DNA of 64,000 nt from Streptomyces sp. CB02056 (GTDB lineage: Bacteria > Actinomycetota > Actinomycetes > Streptomycetales > Streptomycetaceae), in the NCBI RefSeq assembly GCF_001905545.1, contig NZ_LIPD01000024.1, forward strand, positions 1 to 64,000, given 5' to 3'. A program made the position numbers and the translations under genes. Within the stretch, counting starts at the first letter, position 1. The number at the start of each line of letters is the position of its first letter. Positions 51,180-60,946 of the stretch are shown here, piece after piece. The notes under the pieces are model-generated. The model was not told the origin of the DNA. It searched no databases and worked only from the letters and a program-made list of their open reading frames with translations.

Positions 51180-51658
51180 ATGACCGCGACAGAGCCCGAA
51201 ACGCTCGACGTCGCGCTGGCGGACGAGTTCTCCACCCTCCTCGTCGGCATCCAGCGCCTGGTCCGCCGCCGCCTGCGGCAGGCGACGGACGAACCCCGCC
51301 TGCGCGGCGCCCAGGTCGAACTGCTGCGCCTGGTGATGGACAGCCCCGGACTGCGCGTCTCCGAGGCCGCCGAGGAGCTGTGCCTGGCCGGCAACTCCGT
51401 GTCCACCCTCGTCAACCAGCTCGTCGCCCGGAACCTGCTGCGCCGCGAGAGCGACCCCGCCGACCGGCGCGCCGCCCTCCTGCACGCCACCCCGGAGGCC
51501 GTCGAACGCATCGAGGCCTGGCGCCGGCGCCGCCGCGCGCTGATGGGCGACATCGTCGCCGGCCTGCCGCCGCGCGAGCGCGAGGCCCTGGCCGCCGCCC
51601 TGCCCGCCCTGCGGCAGGTCGCCGAGGGCCTGCGCACCCCGCCGGGGGAGGAGGAACG

Positions 51659-51662
<4 letters not shown>
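51180..51662 (+). CDS. MarR-family transcriptional regulator
   Basis: 160 residues from ATG 51180 on an apparently leaderless transcript. Winged HTH with LRVSEAAEELCLAGNSVSTLVNQLVARNLLRRE and wing DPADRRAALLHAT. It overlaps the ABC ATPase gene (ATGA), so it autoregulates an exporter operon through the palindrome at 51151-51169 and should respond to an exported drug. Confidence 0.92.
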
Positions 51663-52546
<884 letters not shown>

Positions 52547-53481
52547 ACCCCCCGCCCACCGCCCCGCGGGCGGCCCCGACCTCTCCCTGCTGCTGGTGCC
52601 CCCGCGCGCCCGCACCGGCTGGCGCCTGGTGCCCGCCCGCATCGGCGCGATGTGCGCCGTCGAACTGCAGAAGCTGCGCCACGACCGCACCGAGCTCTAC
52701 ACCCGGGCCGTCCAGCCCGCCCTGTGGCTGCTGATCTTCGGCGAGACCTTCACCCGCCTCAAGGCCATCCCCACCGGCGGCATCCCGTACCTGGACTACC
52801 TCGCGCCCGGCATCATCGCCCAGTCCGCGATGTTCATCGCGATCTTCTACGGCATCATGATCATCTGGGAGCGGGACTCCGGCGTCCTCACCAAACTGCT
52901 CGTCACCCCCACCCCGCGCGCCGCCCTCGTCACCGGCAAGGCCTTCGCCGCCGGGGTGAAGGCACTCCTGCAGGCCGTCGTGGTCGTACTGATCGCCGCC
53001 GCCCTCGGTGTCGCCATGACCTGGAACCCGCTGCGACTGCTCGGCGTCGTGGCCGTCGTCCTGCTCGGCTCGGCGTTCTTCTCCTGCCTGTCGATGGCCA
53101 TCGCCGGCATCGTCCTCACCCGCGACCGCCTGATGGGCATCGGCCAGGCCATCACCATGCCGCTGTTCTTCGGCTCCAACGCCCTCTACCCCGTCGACCT
53201 GATGCCCGGCTGGCTCCAGGCCGTCAGCAAGGCCAACCCGCTCAGCTACCAGGTCGACGCCCTGCGCGGCCTGCTCATCGGCACCCCCTCCCACCTGCCC
53301 CTGGACTTCGCCGTCCTCGCCCTCGCCACCGTGGCCGGCATCGCCGCCGCCTCCGCCCTGCTCAGGCGCCTGGCGCGCTAGCCGACGCCGCCACCGCCCT
53401 GCGGAAAAACGCGGTGACAGGCGGGGCGCCGCCCCGGGAGACTGCCTTCCAGCAAGCCGACGGCCGGAGGGCGGGGTACCA

Positions 53482-53793
53482 GTGGCACTGGCGAGGAAGG
53501 GCGCGCGGCGCATCGTCGTCGACGGCGAGGAGTACCGCTGGCGCGTGACCCGCCAACACTGGTGCTGCGACTACGAGGGCACCACCCTCGGCTACGCCGC
53601 CGAGCACGCCGCGCACCCCGGAACGACACTCGTCGTGGACACCGGCCGCCCCACCCTCCGCACCCCCGGGGCGGTGGCGACGGACCTCGTCCTGCCACGC
53701 GAAGTCGCCGCGGGCATCCGCACCGCACGGGCGAACGGCTGGACACCCGCCACCCCCGGCCCACCCCTCACCCCGCACCTGTCCGCCGCCTGA
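53482..53793 (+). CDS. Small hypothetical protein
   Basis: 103 residues from GTG 53482. Starts with RRIVVDGEEYRWRV, a beta-hairpin seen in many small Streptomyces unknowns, with WCCDYEG in the middle. No partner function. 100 bp after the permease and 23 bp before the GNAT gene. Confidence 0.7.
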   Translation: MALARKGARRIVVDGEEYRWRVTRQHWCCDYEGTTLGYAAEHAAHPGTTLVVDTGRPTLRTPGAVATDLVLPREVAAGIRTARANGWTPATPGPPLTPHLSAA

Positions 53794-53816
53794 CCGGGAA
53801 GGAACGACACGACCCC

Positions 53817-54386
53817 ATGACCCACGCCTTCCCCCAGACGGTGCTCCACACCCCGCGCCTGACCCTGCGCCCCTTCACCGCCGACGACACCGACGACACC
53901 CGCGCCGCCTGCGCCGACGACCTCACCCAGCACTGGCTGCCGCTGCCCCGCCCCTACACCCGCGAGGACGCCCACACCTGGTGCACCCGCACCGCCCACG
54001 ACCTGCGCACCACCGGCGACGGCATCCACTTCGCCGTCACCGAGCGCACGAACGGGCGCCTGGCCGCCACCGTCGGCCTGAAGAAGACCGACTGGCGCTC
54101 CCGCAGCTCCGAAGCCGGCTACTGGGTCGCGCCCTGGGCCCGCGGCCGGGGCATCGCCGCCGAAGCCACCCGCGCCCTGGCGCACTGGCTGCTCACCGCG
54201 CAGGCCTTCGAACGCCTGGAGCTCAAGGCCGCCACCGCCAACACCGCCTCCCGCCGCACCGCCCTGAACGCCGGCCTGCGCGAGGAGGGCGTGCTGCGCA
54301 ACGCCGGCTTCACCCACCACGGCCGCACCGACCTCGTCCTGTACTCCCTCGTCCCCGCCGACCTGGGGTCGTCGCCGACGGCCTGA
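53817..54386 (+). CDS. GNAT-family N-acetyltransferase (RimJ/RimL-like)
   Basis: 189 residues from ATG 53817. LHTPRLTLRPFTADDTDD start, acetyl-CoA loop WARGRGIAAEATRAL and NTASRRTALNAGLREEGVLRN are typical of RimJ/RimL-type acetyltransferases acting on protein N-termini or small amines. Confidence 0.9.
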   Translation: MTHAFPQTVLHTPRLTLRPFTADDTDDTRAACADDLTQHWLPLPRPYTREDAHTWCTRTAHDLRTTGDGIHFAVTERTNGRLAATVGLKKTDWRSRSSEAGYWVAPWARGRGIAAEATRALAHWLLTAQAFERLELKAATANTASRRTALNAGLREEGVLRNAGFTHHGRTDLVLYSLVPADLGSSPTA

Positions 54387-54416
54387 CCCTGGACCCGGGC
54401 CCAGGGGCAGGCCGTC
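54377..54416. terminator. Bidirectional terminator overlapping two stop codons
   Basis: GACGGCCTG (54377-54385) pairs with CAGGCCGTC (54408-54416), and an inner CCCTGG pairs with CCAGGG. It spans the GNAT stop and touches the stop of the converging beta-propeller gene. Confidence 0.75.
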
Positions 54417-55359
54417 AGGAGGCGGTGCGGCGCACCGGGTGGCCGCCGGGGCCGGTGGTGAGCCAGGAGCCGTCGCCGAGCGGCCGCAGGTCGTACGGGT
54501 CCGCCGCGTGGGCGTCGAACTCGCCGTGGACGCGGCCGGTGCGGGCGTCGACGCGGTAGTGGCGGAACCAGTCCTCCTCGTCCTCGGTCTCGCCGACGAG
54601 AGTGGCCACGAGGGTGTCCGGGGTGAGGTGGCCGCCGCTCCACTCCAGGAAGACCGTGTCCGGGTCGTGGCCGAAGTCGTCGACGGTGAGGGTGAACACC
54701 GTCTCGCCGCCGGGGAAGGCGTGGACGGCGAGGTCCCTCTGGGCGTGGTCGACGGTCAGGAAGCGGTGCCCGTCGGGGGACAGGTCGATGAGGCAGCGGT
54801 CGTCCCACGGGTAGCGGAGGAGTTCCAGCCGGCCGCCGGCCAGTGACGCGCGGTAGACGGCGGTGCCGTCCTGCCCCTCGCCCACGTTGAGGAGCATCCC
54901 GCCGCTCGCCGGGTGCGTCAGCTGCACGCCGCCGTGCCCGACCGTCTCCAGGTCGGCCCGGGCGAGGACCGCCCCGCTCGCGGCGTCCACGGCGACCCAC
55001 TGGTCCGGCCGGTCGCGGCCCGCCATGGCGTCGGGCCGGTAGACCCACAACACCCGTCCGTCCGGGGACAGTTCGCAGTCGGGCAGGTGGCCGTGGGCGT
55101 TGTCCGCCGCCGGCTCGAAGGGCGTGCGCCAGACCTCCGCGCCGTCGACCGTCACGCAGACGGCCGCGTGGAGCGTCGTGTAGTAGGCGTGCCGCAGGTC
55201 GGCGGCGACGGCGTGGGCGACCACCCCGTCCCCGGGGACCGGCCGGCAGGCCACCGCGGGCGACAGCACGCCCACGGCGCCGGCGGCCGGGGCGTAGGCG
55301 CAGACGAGTCCGTCGACGAGCCGGGTGGTGAGCCGGACGGGGTGCGGGGAGGCGGCCAT
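54415..55359 (-). CDS. Beta-propeller-like hypothetical protein
   Basis: 314 residues from ATG 55359. Repeated strand patterns with LSPDGRVLWVY, SPDGHRFLTVD and similar WD40/TolB-type words about every 45-50 residues, so a propeller fold is likely. No signal peptide, no catalytic residues evident. Confidence 0.75.
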   Translation of the reverse strand: MAASPHPVRLTTRLVDGLVCAYAPAAGAVGVLSPAVACRPVPGDGVVAHAVAADLRHAYYTTLHAAVCVTVDGAEVWRTPFEPAADNAHGHLPDCELSPDGRVLWVYRPDAMAGRDRPDQWVAVDAASGAVLARADLETVGHGGVQLTHPASGGMLLNVGEGQDGTAVYRASLAGGRLELLRYPWDDRCLIDLSPDGHRFLTVDHAQRDLAVHAFPGGETVFTLTVDDFGHDPDTVFLEWSGGHLTPDTLVATLVGETEDEEDWFRHYRVDARTGRVHGEFDAHAADPYDLRPLGDGSWLTTGPGGHPVRRTAS

Positions 55360-55435
55360 TCCCGGAGGCTACCGAACCCGGGCGGGCGGCCGCCGTCGGC
55401 CCCGCCTCCGGTTGCTCCCGGCCGCCTCCGGCCGG

Positions 55436-55693
55436 TCAGGGGCGCCACTGCTCCCGGTAGCCGGGGTGGTCGTGGTAGGACTGCGCGAGGACGCGCAGCG
55501 CGTACGCGAGGCCGGCGGCGCGGGGGTCCGAAGGGTCCATCGCGATGCCCTCCTGGGCCAGCTGGTCGACCAGGTCGAGCATGGGCAGGTGGCTGTCGAG
55601 GAGCGCCTCGGGGCCGAAGACGTGCGCCACGTAGGCATAGGCGTGGTTGTCTTCCTCGTTGCGTGCGCGCAGGAAGCGCAGGAGGTCGTCCAT
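55436..55693 (-). CDS. Small hypothetical protein (DUF6221-like)
   Basis: 85 residues from ATG 55693. Starts MDDLLRFLRARNEEDNHA and ends with a helical ALRVLAQSYHDHPGYREQW; this resembles the small Streptomyces DUF6221 proteins as I remember them. Function unknown. Confidence 0.72.
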   Translation of the reverse strand: MDDLLRFLRARNEEDNHAYAYVAHVFGPEALLDSHLPMLDLVDQLAQEGIAMDPSDPRAAGLAYALRVLAQSYHDHPGYREQWRP

Positions 55694-56061
55694 GGGCCCA
55701 TCCTGGTGCGCCGCCCCGGCGGGCCGGGAGCCGGGGCCCTTCCGCCCGGAGGGCGCGGGGGCGGCTCGGTACCTTGTGCCGCAGGCGGGCAGCGGGGGCC
55801 TGGTCGGTGAACGGGCTTGGCGGCGCGCCGGGTTGCGCGCGTCCCCGGCCGGCCGGGGACGCGGCTGTTCGCGGTGGTCGGGTGGCCCGCGCCCGTCGTC
55901 CCGTCGCGGCCGAACTTCCGTTCTCCCTAGGGGAGTTAGTGCGGGAGGACCGCCGCGCTCGGCGTCGTGGTGCCGTGTTCCACGGGGACGTTGCTTCCTC
56001 CCGTGGGGGCGCGCGCGGAGCCGGGCGCCGGCCGGGCTCCGCGCGCGCAGGGGGGAGGGGG
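55694..56061. other. Intergenic region, nothing recognised
   Basis: 368 bp. A short palindrome CTCCCTAGGGGAG sits near 55924-55936. No gene or clear terminator. Confidence 0.5.
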
Positions 56062-56763
56062 TCAGGCGGCGGTGCCCTGCCGGCGGGCGCGGACGCTGGT
56101 GACCAGCTGGGCGCGGATGCGGGCGGGGACCTCGGGGGCGAAGCGGGCCAGGTAGTGGTTCAGGTGGGTCTCGTCGCCGGTGAGGAACGGCAGGTCGAAG
56201 ACCAGCAGTTTGCGCACCGCGAGCAGCGGGACGGGGGCGCGCAGCGGCCGGAAGGAGTGGTTCCACAGGCCGGGTTCCTCGCAGACCGGGTGGAACTGGC
56301 CGATCATCAGGCCCTGTTCGACGAACTCGTCCTTGGCCTTGCGCTGGAGCTCGTCCAGCACGGTGGAGTCCTCGCGGTCCAGCTGGGGCAGCACCAGCAG
56401 GACGGTCAGCAGCTCCCGGTCGGACTCCTCCGCCAGGTCGGCGAGCAACGCGTCGTAGTGGGCGCGCAGTTCGGCCACCAGCGCGGGCAGGTCCCCGCCG
56501 GGGGAGGCGCCGGGGGAGGTGTCGGCGACGGCGATGTGGAACAGGCCGCGGCGCAGCGAGGGCTGGGTGTAGGGGCAGACCGGGCCGCTGCGGCCGAGGT
56601 CGGGGTGGGCGGTGGTGAGGAAGGCGCGGGCCCAGGCGAGGGTCTCGGCGGCCTCGGGGCTCGCGGCGGCGCGGCCGGCGTCGATGTGCTCGGCGCTGTA
56701 CACGCGCAGCGCCCCGGTGACGGCGGCGGGAGCGGTGGGGGCGACGGCGGCGGGGGCGGTCAT
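56062..56763 (-). CDS. Conserved protein, possibly DUF6875 family
   Basis: 233 residues from ATG 56763, overlapping the GNAT gene by 4 bp. ALRVYSAEHIDAGRAAASPE start, PVCPYTQPSL with a conserved Cys, then GLMIGQFHPVCEEPGLWN and RKLLVFDLPFLTGDE. I recall this pattern as DUF6875, found in PLP-enzyme gene groups, but could not check. Shares some features with haem/iron redox proteins (Cys, His-rich HPVC). Third gene of a decarboxylase operon, so it likely acts on the same product. Confidence 0.72.
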   Translation of the reverse strand: MTAPAAVAPTAPAAVTGALRVYSAEHIDAGRAAASPEAAETLAWARAFLTTAHPDLGRSGPVCPYTQPSLRRGLFHIAVADTSPGASPGGDLPALVAELRAHYDALLADLAEESDRELLTVLLVLPQLDREDSTVLDELQRKAKDEFVEQGLMIGQFHPVCEEPGLWNHSFRPLRAPVPLLAVRKLLVFDLPFLTGDETHLNHYLARFAPEVPARIRAQLVTSVRARRQGTAA

Positions 56764-57491
56764 CGGGGCCCCCGCCAGACCGGGGCCAGGCGGGGTCCGC
56801 CGCCGGGCAGGGCGAGGGCCTCGCCGAAGCGGGCGAAGCCGCCGCGGGCGAGCAGGCGGGCGCCGGACGGGGAGCTGGTCTCGGCGTAGGCGGCCTGGCC
56901 GGCGGTGTCGACCTCGGTGAGGAAGGCGTGCAGCAGGGCCCGGCCGGCGCGGGTGCCGCGGGCGCCGGGGCGCACCCCGACGAAGGCGAGGTAGTGGTGG
57001 GAGCGGTGGCGCGGGTGGCGCAGGGTCTGCAGGCGGGTGATGGCGGCGAGGCGGCGGGCCGGCTCGCCGTGGCCGGCGGCGCCGATCGCCTCGGCCAGGG
57101 CGGCGGTGGCGGCGCCGTCGCGCGGGCCCGGGGCCTCCCAGCGGCCGGGCGGCAGGAACAGCAGCGCCCCCAGCGGTTCGCCGTCCTCGGCGCCGTCGTC
57201 CGCGCCGCCGTCGCCGGCGGCCCGGTGGACGGCCAGCGCGCCCCCGTGGGCCAGGCACTGCTCGACGTGGACGCGGAAGAAGGCGGGCAGGACGCGGGCG
57301 CGGTGGTCGGGGTCGGGGAAGGCCCAGAGCATCAGCGCGTCGTCGGCGAAGGCGTCGGCGAGCGCGCGGGCCAGGGCGTCCTCCTCGCCCGGGCGGGCGG
57401 GGCGCACGACCGGCCGTACGGCCCTGTCGGCGGGCCCGGGGGGCGGTAAGGCGGTGCCCGCGGCGGCGGGCAGGGCGGTGGCGGTGGTCAA
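56760..57491 (-). CDS. GNAT-family acetyltransferase
   Basis: 243 residues from a TTG start (57491) that overlaps the decarboxylase stop in TTGA; GAGGAGAG lies upstream. VRPARPGEEDALARALADAF start, FVGVRPGARGTRAGRALLHAF acetyl-CoA loop, and YAETSSPSGARLLARGGF end are GNAT features. It should acylate an amine, plausibly the decarboxylase product in the same operon. Confidence 0.85.
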   Translation of the reverse strand: MTTATALPAAAGTALPPPGPADRAVRPVVRPARPGEEDALARALADAFADDALMLWAFPDPDHRARVLPAFFRVHVEQCLAHGGALAVHRAAGDGGADDGAEDGEPLGALLFLPPGRWEAPGPRDGAATAALAEAIGAAGHGEPARRLAAITRLQTLRHPRHRSHHYLAFVGVRPGARGTRAGRALLHAFLTEVDTAGQAAYAETSSPSGARLLARGGFARFGEALALPGGGPRLAPVWRGPR

Positions 57492-58987
57492 CGGGCACTC
57501 TCCTCGAACGAGGGGGCGGACGAAGGGGAAGGAGCCGAAGGACTGGACGGAACACAGGGAGCGGACGGAGCAGAGGGAGCGGACGGAACGGTGGAAGCAG
57601 GGGAACCGGTCGCCGAGGCGGCCAGCGCCGCCACCCGCGCGTGCAGCGGCGCCACCCACCCCTCCGCCTCCGGCTTGATCAGCACGCTGCGCAGCACCCG
57701 CGCCCCGTCCGCGTCCGCGCGCACGCCCGGGTGGCGGCGGGTGAAGTCGGCGGCGTCCACGCGCAGCACGCTCAGGTAGACGGGGTCGTGCTCGTCGGCC
57801 ATGCCCTGGCGCAGGACCCGCTCGCTCGCGGCGTCGACCGCCGACAGCGCGGGCGGCCCGGCCGGGGTGGGGAAGTAGGTGACGATGTCCAGCTGCGGCC
57901 GCTGGTAGAGCGTCAGCTCCGCGCTGTCCTCGATCCGCCGCGCCCAGGCGAGGGCGGCGCGCCGGCTCGCGGCCAGCCCCGCGCCCAGCCCCCGCGCGGT
58001 GAGCGGCAGCAGCTGCAGGGTCAGCCACAGGGCGGCGGCCGAGGCCCCGGCGCGCGAGCACTCCAGGCTGATCTCGCCCAGGTGCAGCTCGGCGTCGGTG
58101 AAGTAGGTGTACGGGGAGTCGTGGGCGAAGTGCCGCCCGATGTCCGGGTCGGCGAACAGCACCGCCCCGCAGCCGTACGGCTGGAGGCCGTGCTTGTGCG
58201 GGTCGACGGTCACCGAGTCGCAGCCGGCGATCGCCCGCCACGGCGCCGTGTCCACGTCGAGGGAGGCGGCGAGCGCGTCGTCGGAGGCCAGCAGCGCGAA
58301 GAACCCGCCGTAGGCGGCGTCCACGTGCACCCGCGCCCCGTAGCGGCGGGCCAGCGGCAGGATCTCGTGCACCGGGTCGACGGCGCCCGCCCCGGTGGTG
58401 CCGCAGGTGACCACCACCGTGCCGACCCGCCCGGTGCGCAGCAGCTCCTCCAGCGCCCCGGTGTCCATCCGGCCCTCGGCGTCCGCCGCCACCGCGTGCC
58501 CCTGGACGCCCAGCACGTGGCACATCCGGCTGTGGGTGTAGTGGGCCTCGCGGCTGTACGCCACCCCCAGGCCCGGGTGGCTCTGGCGCGCCACGTACAG
58601 CGCCTCCAGGTTGGCGATGGTGCCGCTGCTGGTCAGGTGGCCCACGTGCGCGGGCAGCCCGAACATGGCGGCGAGCTGCGCGACGCACTCGCGTTCCATG
58701 TCGTTGGTGGCCGGTCCGCCCTCGTAGGCGTGGTTGTTGGGGTTGAAGCGCATCGCCGTCAGGTAGCCCACCACCGCCGCCGGGTGCGGCGGCTTGACCA
58801 TCTGCCCGGCGTAGCGCGGATGGAAGAACGGGTAGTTGTGCTCCAGGCGCTCGGCGAAGCGCTCGAAGGCGGCCGCGAACGCCGCCTCGTCCACCAGGTG
58901 CGAGGGGTGCGGCTCCAGCGGCCCGAACCGCTCGCCCCACCGCTCGGCCACCTCGGCCGCCTTCGGCAGCCAGTACCGCAGGTCCAC
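57488..58987 (-). CDS. PLP-dependent group II decarboxylase
   Basis: 499 residues from ATG 58987 with GAGGGGAAGG upstream. HLTSSGTIANLEAL near 117-130, VTCGTTGAGAVDPV, VDAAYGGF, and the PLP lysine in DPHKHGLQPYG are aromatic-amino-acid-/glutamate-decarboxylase-type motifs. It should decarboxylate an amino acid to an amine. The C-terminus is a Ser/Ala/Pro repeat. It leads an operon with GNAT and DUF6875-like genes and diverges from a multicopper oxidase. Confidence 0.92.
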   Translation of the reverse strand: MDLRYWLPKAAEVAERWGERFGPLEPHPSHLVDEAAFAAAFERFAERLEHNYPFFHPRYAGQMVKPPHPAAVVGYLTAMRFNPNNHAYEGGPATNDMERECVAQLAAMFGLPAHVGHLTSSGTIANLEALYVARQSHPGLGVAYSREAHYTHSRMCHVLGVQGHAVAADAEGRMDTGALEELLRTGRVGTVVVTCGTTGAGAVDPVHEILPLARRYGARVHVDAAYGGFFALLASDDALAASLDVDTAPWRAIAGCDSVTVDPHKHGLQPYGCGAVLFADPDIGRHFAHDSPYTYFTDAELHLGEISLECSRAGASAAALWLTLQLLPLTARGLGAGLAASRRAALAWARRIEDSAELTLYQRPQLDIVTYFPTPAGPPALSAVDAASERVLRQGMADEHDPVYLSVLRVDAADFTRRHPGVRADADGARVLRSVLIKPEAEGWVAPLHARVAALAASATGSPASTVPSAPSAPSAPCVPSSPSAPSPSSAPSFEESAR

Positions 58988-59366
58988 GCTCAGGCCCTTC
59001 CCCTCAAGTCCTTCGACAACGGGGGGCCGACGCGCGGGTGAGCAGCACGCCGGGCCCCTGGCGAGTACGAGCGTTCACCGCGTCCGAGTCCTTGAGCGTT
59101 CCTCGACCGCGTCCGCAGCCACCGTGGCCACCGCCCGCAAGGCGCCCGCAACACCCGCAGCTCACCCACCGCACCGCCCGACGGCCCCACCCGCACCGCC
59201 CCGGCCCCCGCCGCGGGCACCCCCGCACCGCCCCCCGCACCGCCCCGTACGGCCCCAGCCGGACCCCACCGGGACCCGAGCCGCCGCTGCTGCAATCACC
59301 CCCGGACAAGGCCGCCCCACCCCACCCGGGCGAGGCCGGGGGAGCTCACGCGGGAGGAACGACGCG
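58988..59366. other. Divergent region between decarboxylase and multicopper oxidase
   Basis: 379 bp, holding a pair of SARP-like heptamers at 59134-59151. Two pairs of similar words (GTCCTTGAG) near 59000 and 59087. No gene seen. Confidence 0.55.
59134..59151 (-). promoter_or_regulatory. Candidate SARP heptamer pair
   Basis: On the minus strand TTGCGGG, CGCC, TTGCGGG gives two heptamers 11 bp apart with the same CGCC spacer as the site at 27999-28016. A weak third copy lies 10 bp further on. The expected -10 position (ACGGTG) is poor, so this is tentative. Confidence 0.4.
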
Positions 59367-60878
59367 ATGGTGACCAGACGCAGGATGATCGGCGCCGCCC
59401 TGGCGACCGGGGGAGGAGTCCTGCTCGTGCGCACCACGCTGCGCCCGGCCCCCTCCGCCGCCACCACCGCGGCCGCCGCCAAGGACGCCGGCCACGCCCA
59501 CCCGGCCGGCGCCGCCGCCCCCGACCCCGGCCCCGACGCCGGCCCCGCGCTCGCGGAGAAGTTCACCACCGCCCTGCCGCTGCCCCCGGTGCTCAGCCCC
59601 GTCTCCACCGACGGCGGCGCCGACACCTACGCGGTGACCATGCTGCGCTCCTACGCCCGCGTCCTGCCCGGCCGCCGCACCGAGGTCCTCACCTACAACG
59701 GCGCCTTCCCCGGCCCCGTCATCCGCGCCCGCTCCGGGCGCCCGGTGGTCGTCCGCCAGACCAACCTGCTCGACGACCCGGTCTCCGTCCACCTGCACGG
59801 CTCCGCCGTCCCCGTCGACAGCGACGGCGGCCCGATGAACCTGCTGGGCGCCGGCGCCACCCGCACCTACACCTACCCCAACGACCAGCCCCACGCGAGC
59901 CTGTGGTTCCACGACCACGCCCACCACCTGGAGTCCGAGCACGTCTACCGCGGCCTGGCCGGCACCTACCTGCTCACCGACGCCACCGAGGCCTCCCTGC
60001 CGCTGCCCGCCGGCCGCTACGACCTGCCCATCGCCCTGCGCGACGCCCGCTTCGACACCGCCGGCAACCTCGTCTACCGGATGGACGACGCCGAGGGCCG
60101 CGCCACCGTCCTCGCCAACGGCCGCCCCTGGCCCAAGGTCGACGTCGCCGCCCGCCGCTACCGCATCCGCCTGCTCAACTCCTCCAACCTGCGCTTCTTC
60201 TCCCTGCGCCTGGCCGACGGCGGCCCCATCACCCAGATCGGCTCCGACGGCGGCCTGCTGGAACGCCCCCACACCACCGACACCGTCGACCTGTCACCCG
60301 GCGAGCGCGCCGACGTCGTCATCGACTTCTCCCGCTACCGCCCCGGCACCAGCGTCGTGCTCACCAACTCCATGCCGCCCGGCCCCGCCGAACACATCGG
60401 CCAGGTCCTGCGCTTCGACGTCGGCCGCCCCGCCCCCGACCCCTCCAGCGTCCCCGACCGGCTGCGCACCCTGCCCCCGCTGGGCCCGGTGGCCCGCGAG
60501 CGCACCATCGTCCTGAAGGTCGAGGAGGGCGGCGCGGGCGTGGCCCCGCTCGGCCTGATCGACGGCCGGCAGTACGACCCCGCCCGCGTCGACGCCGCCG
60601 TCGCCTTCGGCACCTCGGAGATCTGGACGGTCCACAACGCCAACACCGACATCCCGCACAACTTCCACCTGCACCTGGTGCAGTTCCGCGTCCTGCAGCG
60701 CAACGGCGCACCCCCCGGCCCCGAGGAGGGCGGCCTCAAGGACACCGTGCGCCTGATGCCCGGCGAGAGCGTGCGCCTGCAGGCCGCCTTCGACTCCTAC
60801 CGCGGCCGCTACCCCTACCACTGCCACCTGCTGGACCACTCCGCGATGGGCATGATGGCCCAGATGGAGATCGCCTGA
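59367..60878 (+). CDS. Tat-exported multicopper oxidase
   Basis: 503 residues from ATG 59367 with GGGAGGAAC upstream. Tat signal (TRRRMIG). Four copper motifs: HLHGSAV, WFHDHAHH, HNFHLHLVQF and YPYHCHLLDHSAMGM, giving one T1 and one trinuclear centre. The domain order matches CotA/phenoxazinone-synthase/bilirubin-oxidase-type oxidases, which couple phenols, aminophenols or metals to O2. Convergent with the flavin oxidoreductase across a strong terminator; both are exported and oxidative. Confidence 0.93.
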   Translation: MVTRRRMIGAALATGGGVLLVRTTLRPAPSAATTAAAAKDAGHAHPAGAAAPDPGPDAGPALAEKFTTALPLPPVLSPVSTDGGADTYAVTMLRSYARVLPGRRTEVLTYNGAFPGPVIRARSGRPVVVRQTNLLDDPVSVHLHGSAVPVDSDGGPMNLLGAGATRTYTYPNDQPHASLWFHDHAHHLESEHVYRGLAGTYLLTDATEASLPLPAGRYDLPIALRDARFDTAGNLVYRMDDAEGRATVLANGRPWPKVDVAARRYRIRLLNSSNLRFFSLRLADGGPITQIGSDGGLLERPHTTDTVDLSPGERADVVIDFSRYRPGTSVVLTNSMPPGPAEHIGQVLRFDVGRPAPDPSSVPDRLRTLPPLGPVARERTIVLKVEEGGAGVAPLGLIDGRQYDPARVDAAVAFGTSEIWTVHNANTDIPHNFHLHLVQFRVLQRNGAPPGPEEGGLKDTVRLMPGESVRLQAAFDSYRGRYPYHCHLLDHSAMGMMAQMEIA

Positions 60879-60880
60879 CA

Positions 60881-60940
60881 CCCCGGTCCCGGGGCCGCCC
60901 GCCGACACCGCGCCGGGCACGGGCGGCCCCGGGACCGGGG
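60881..60940. terminator. Bidirectional hairpin terminator
   Basis: Perfect 21-bp arms at 60881-60901 and 60920-60940, between the convergent multicopper oxidase and flavin oxidoreductase genes. Confidence 0.85.
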
Positions 60941-60946
60941 GAGCGG

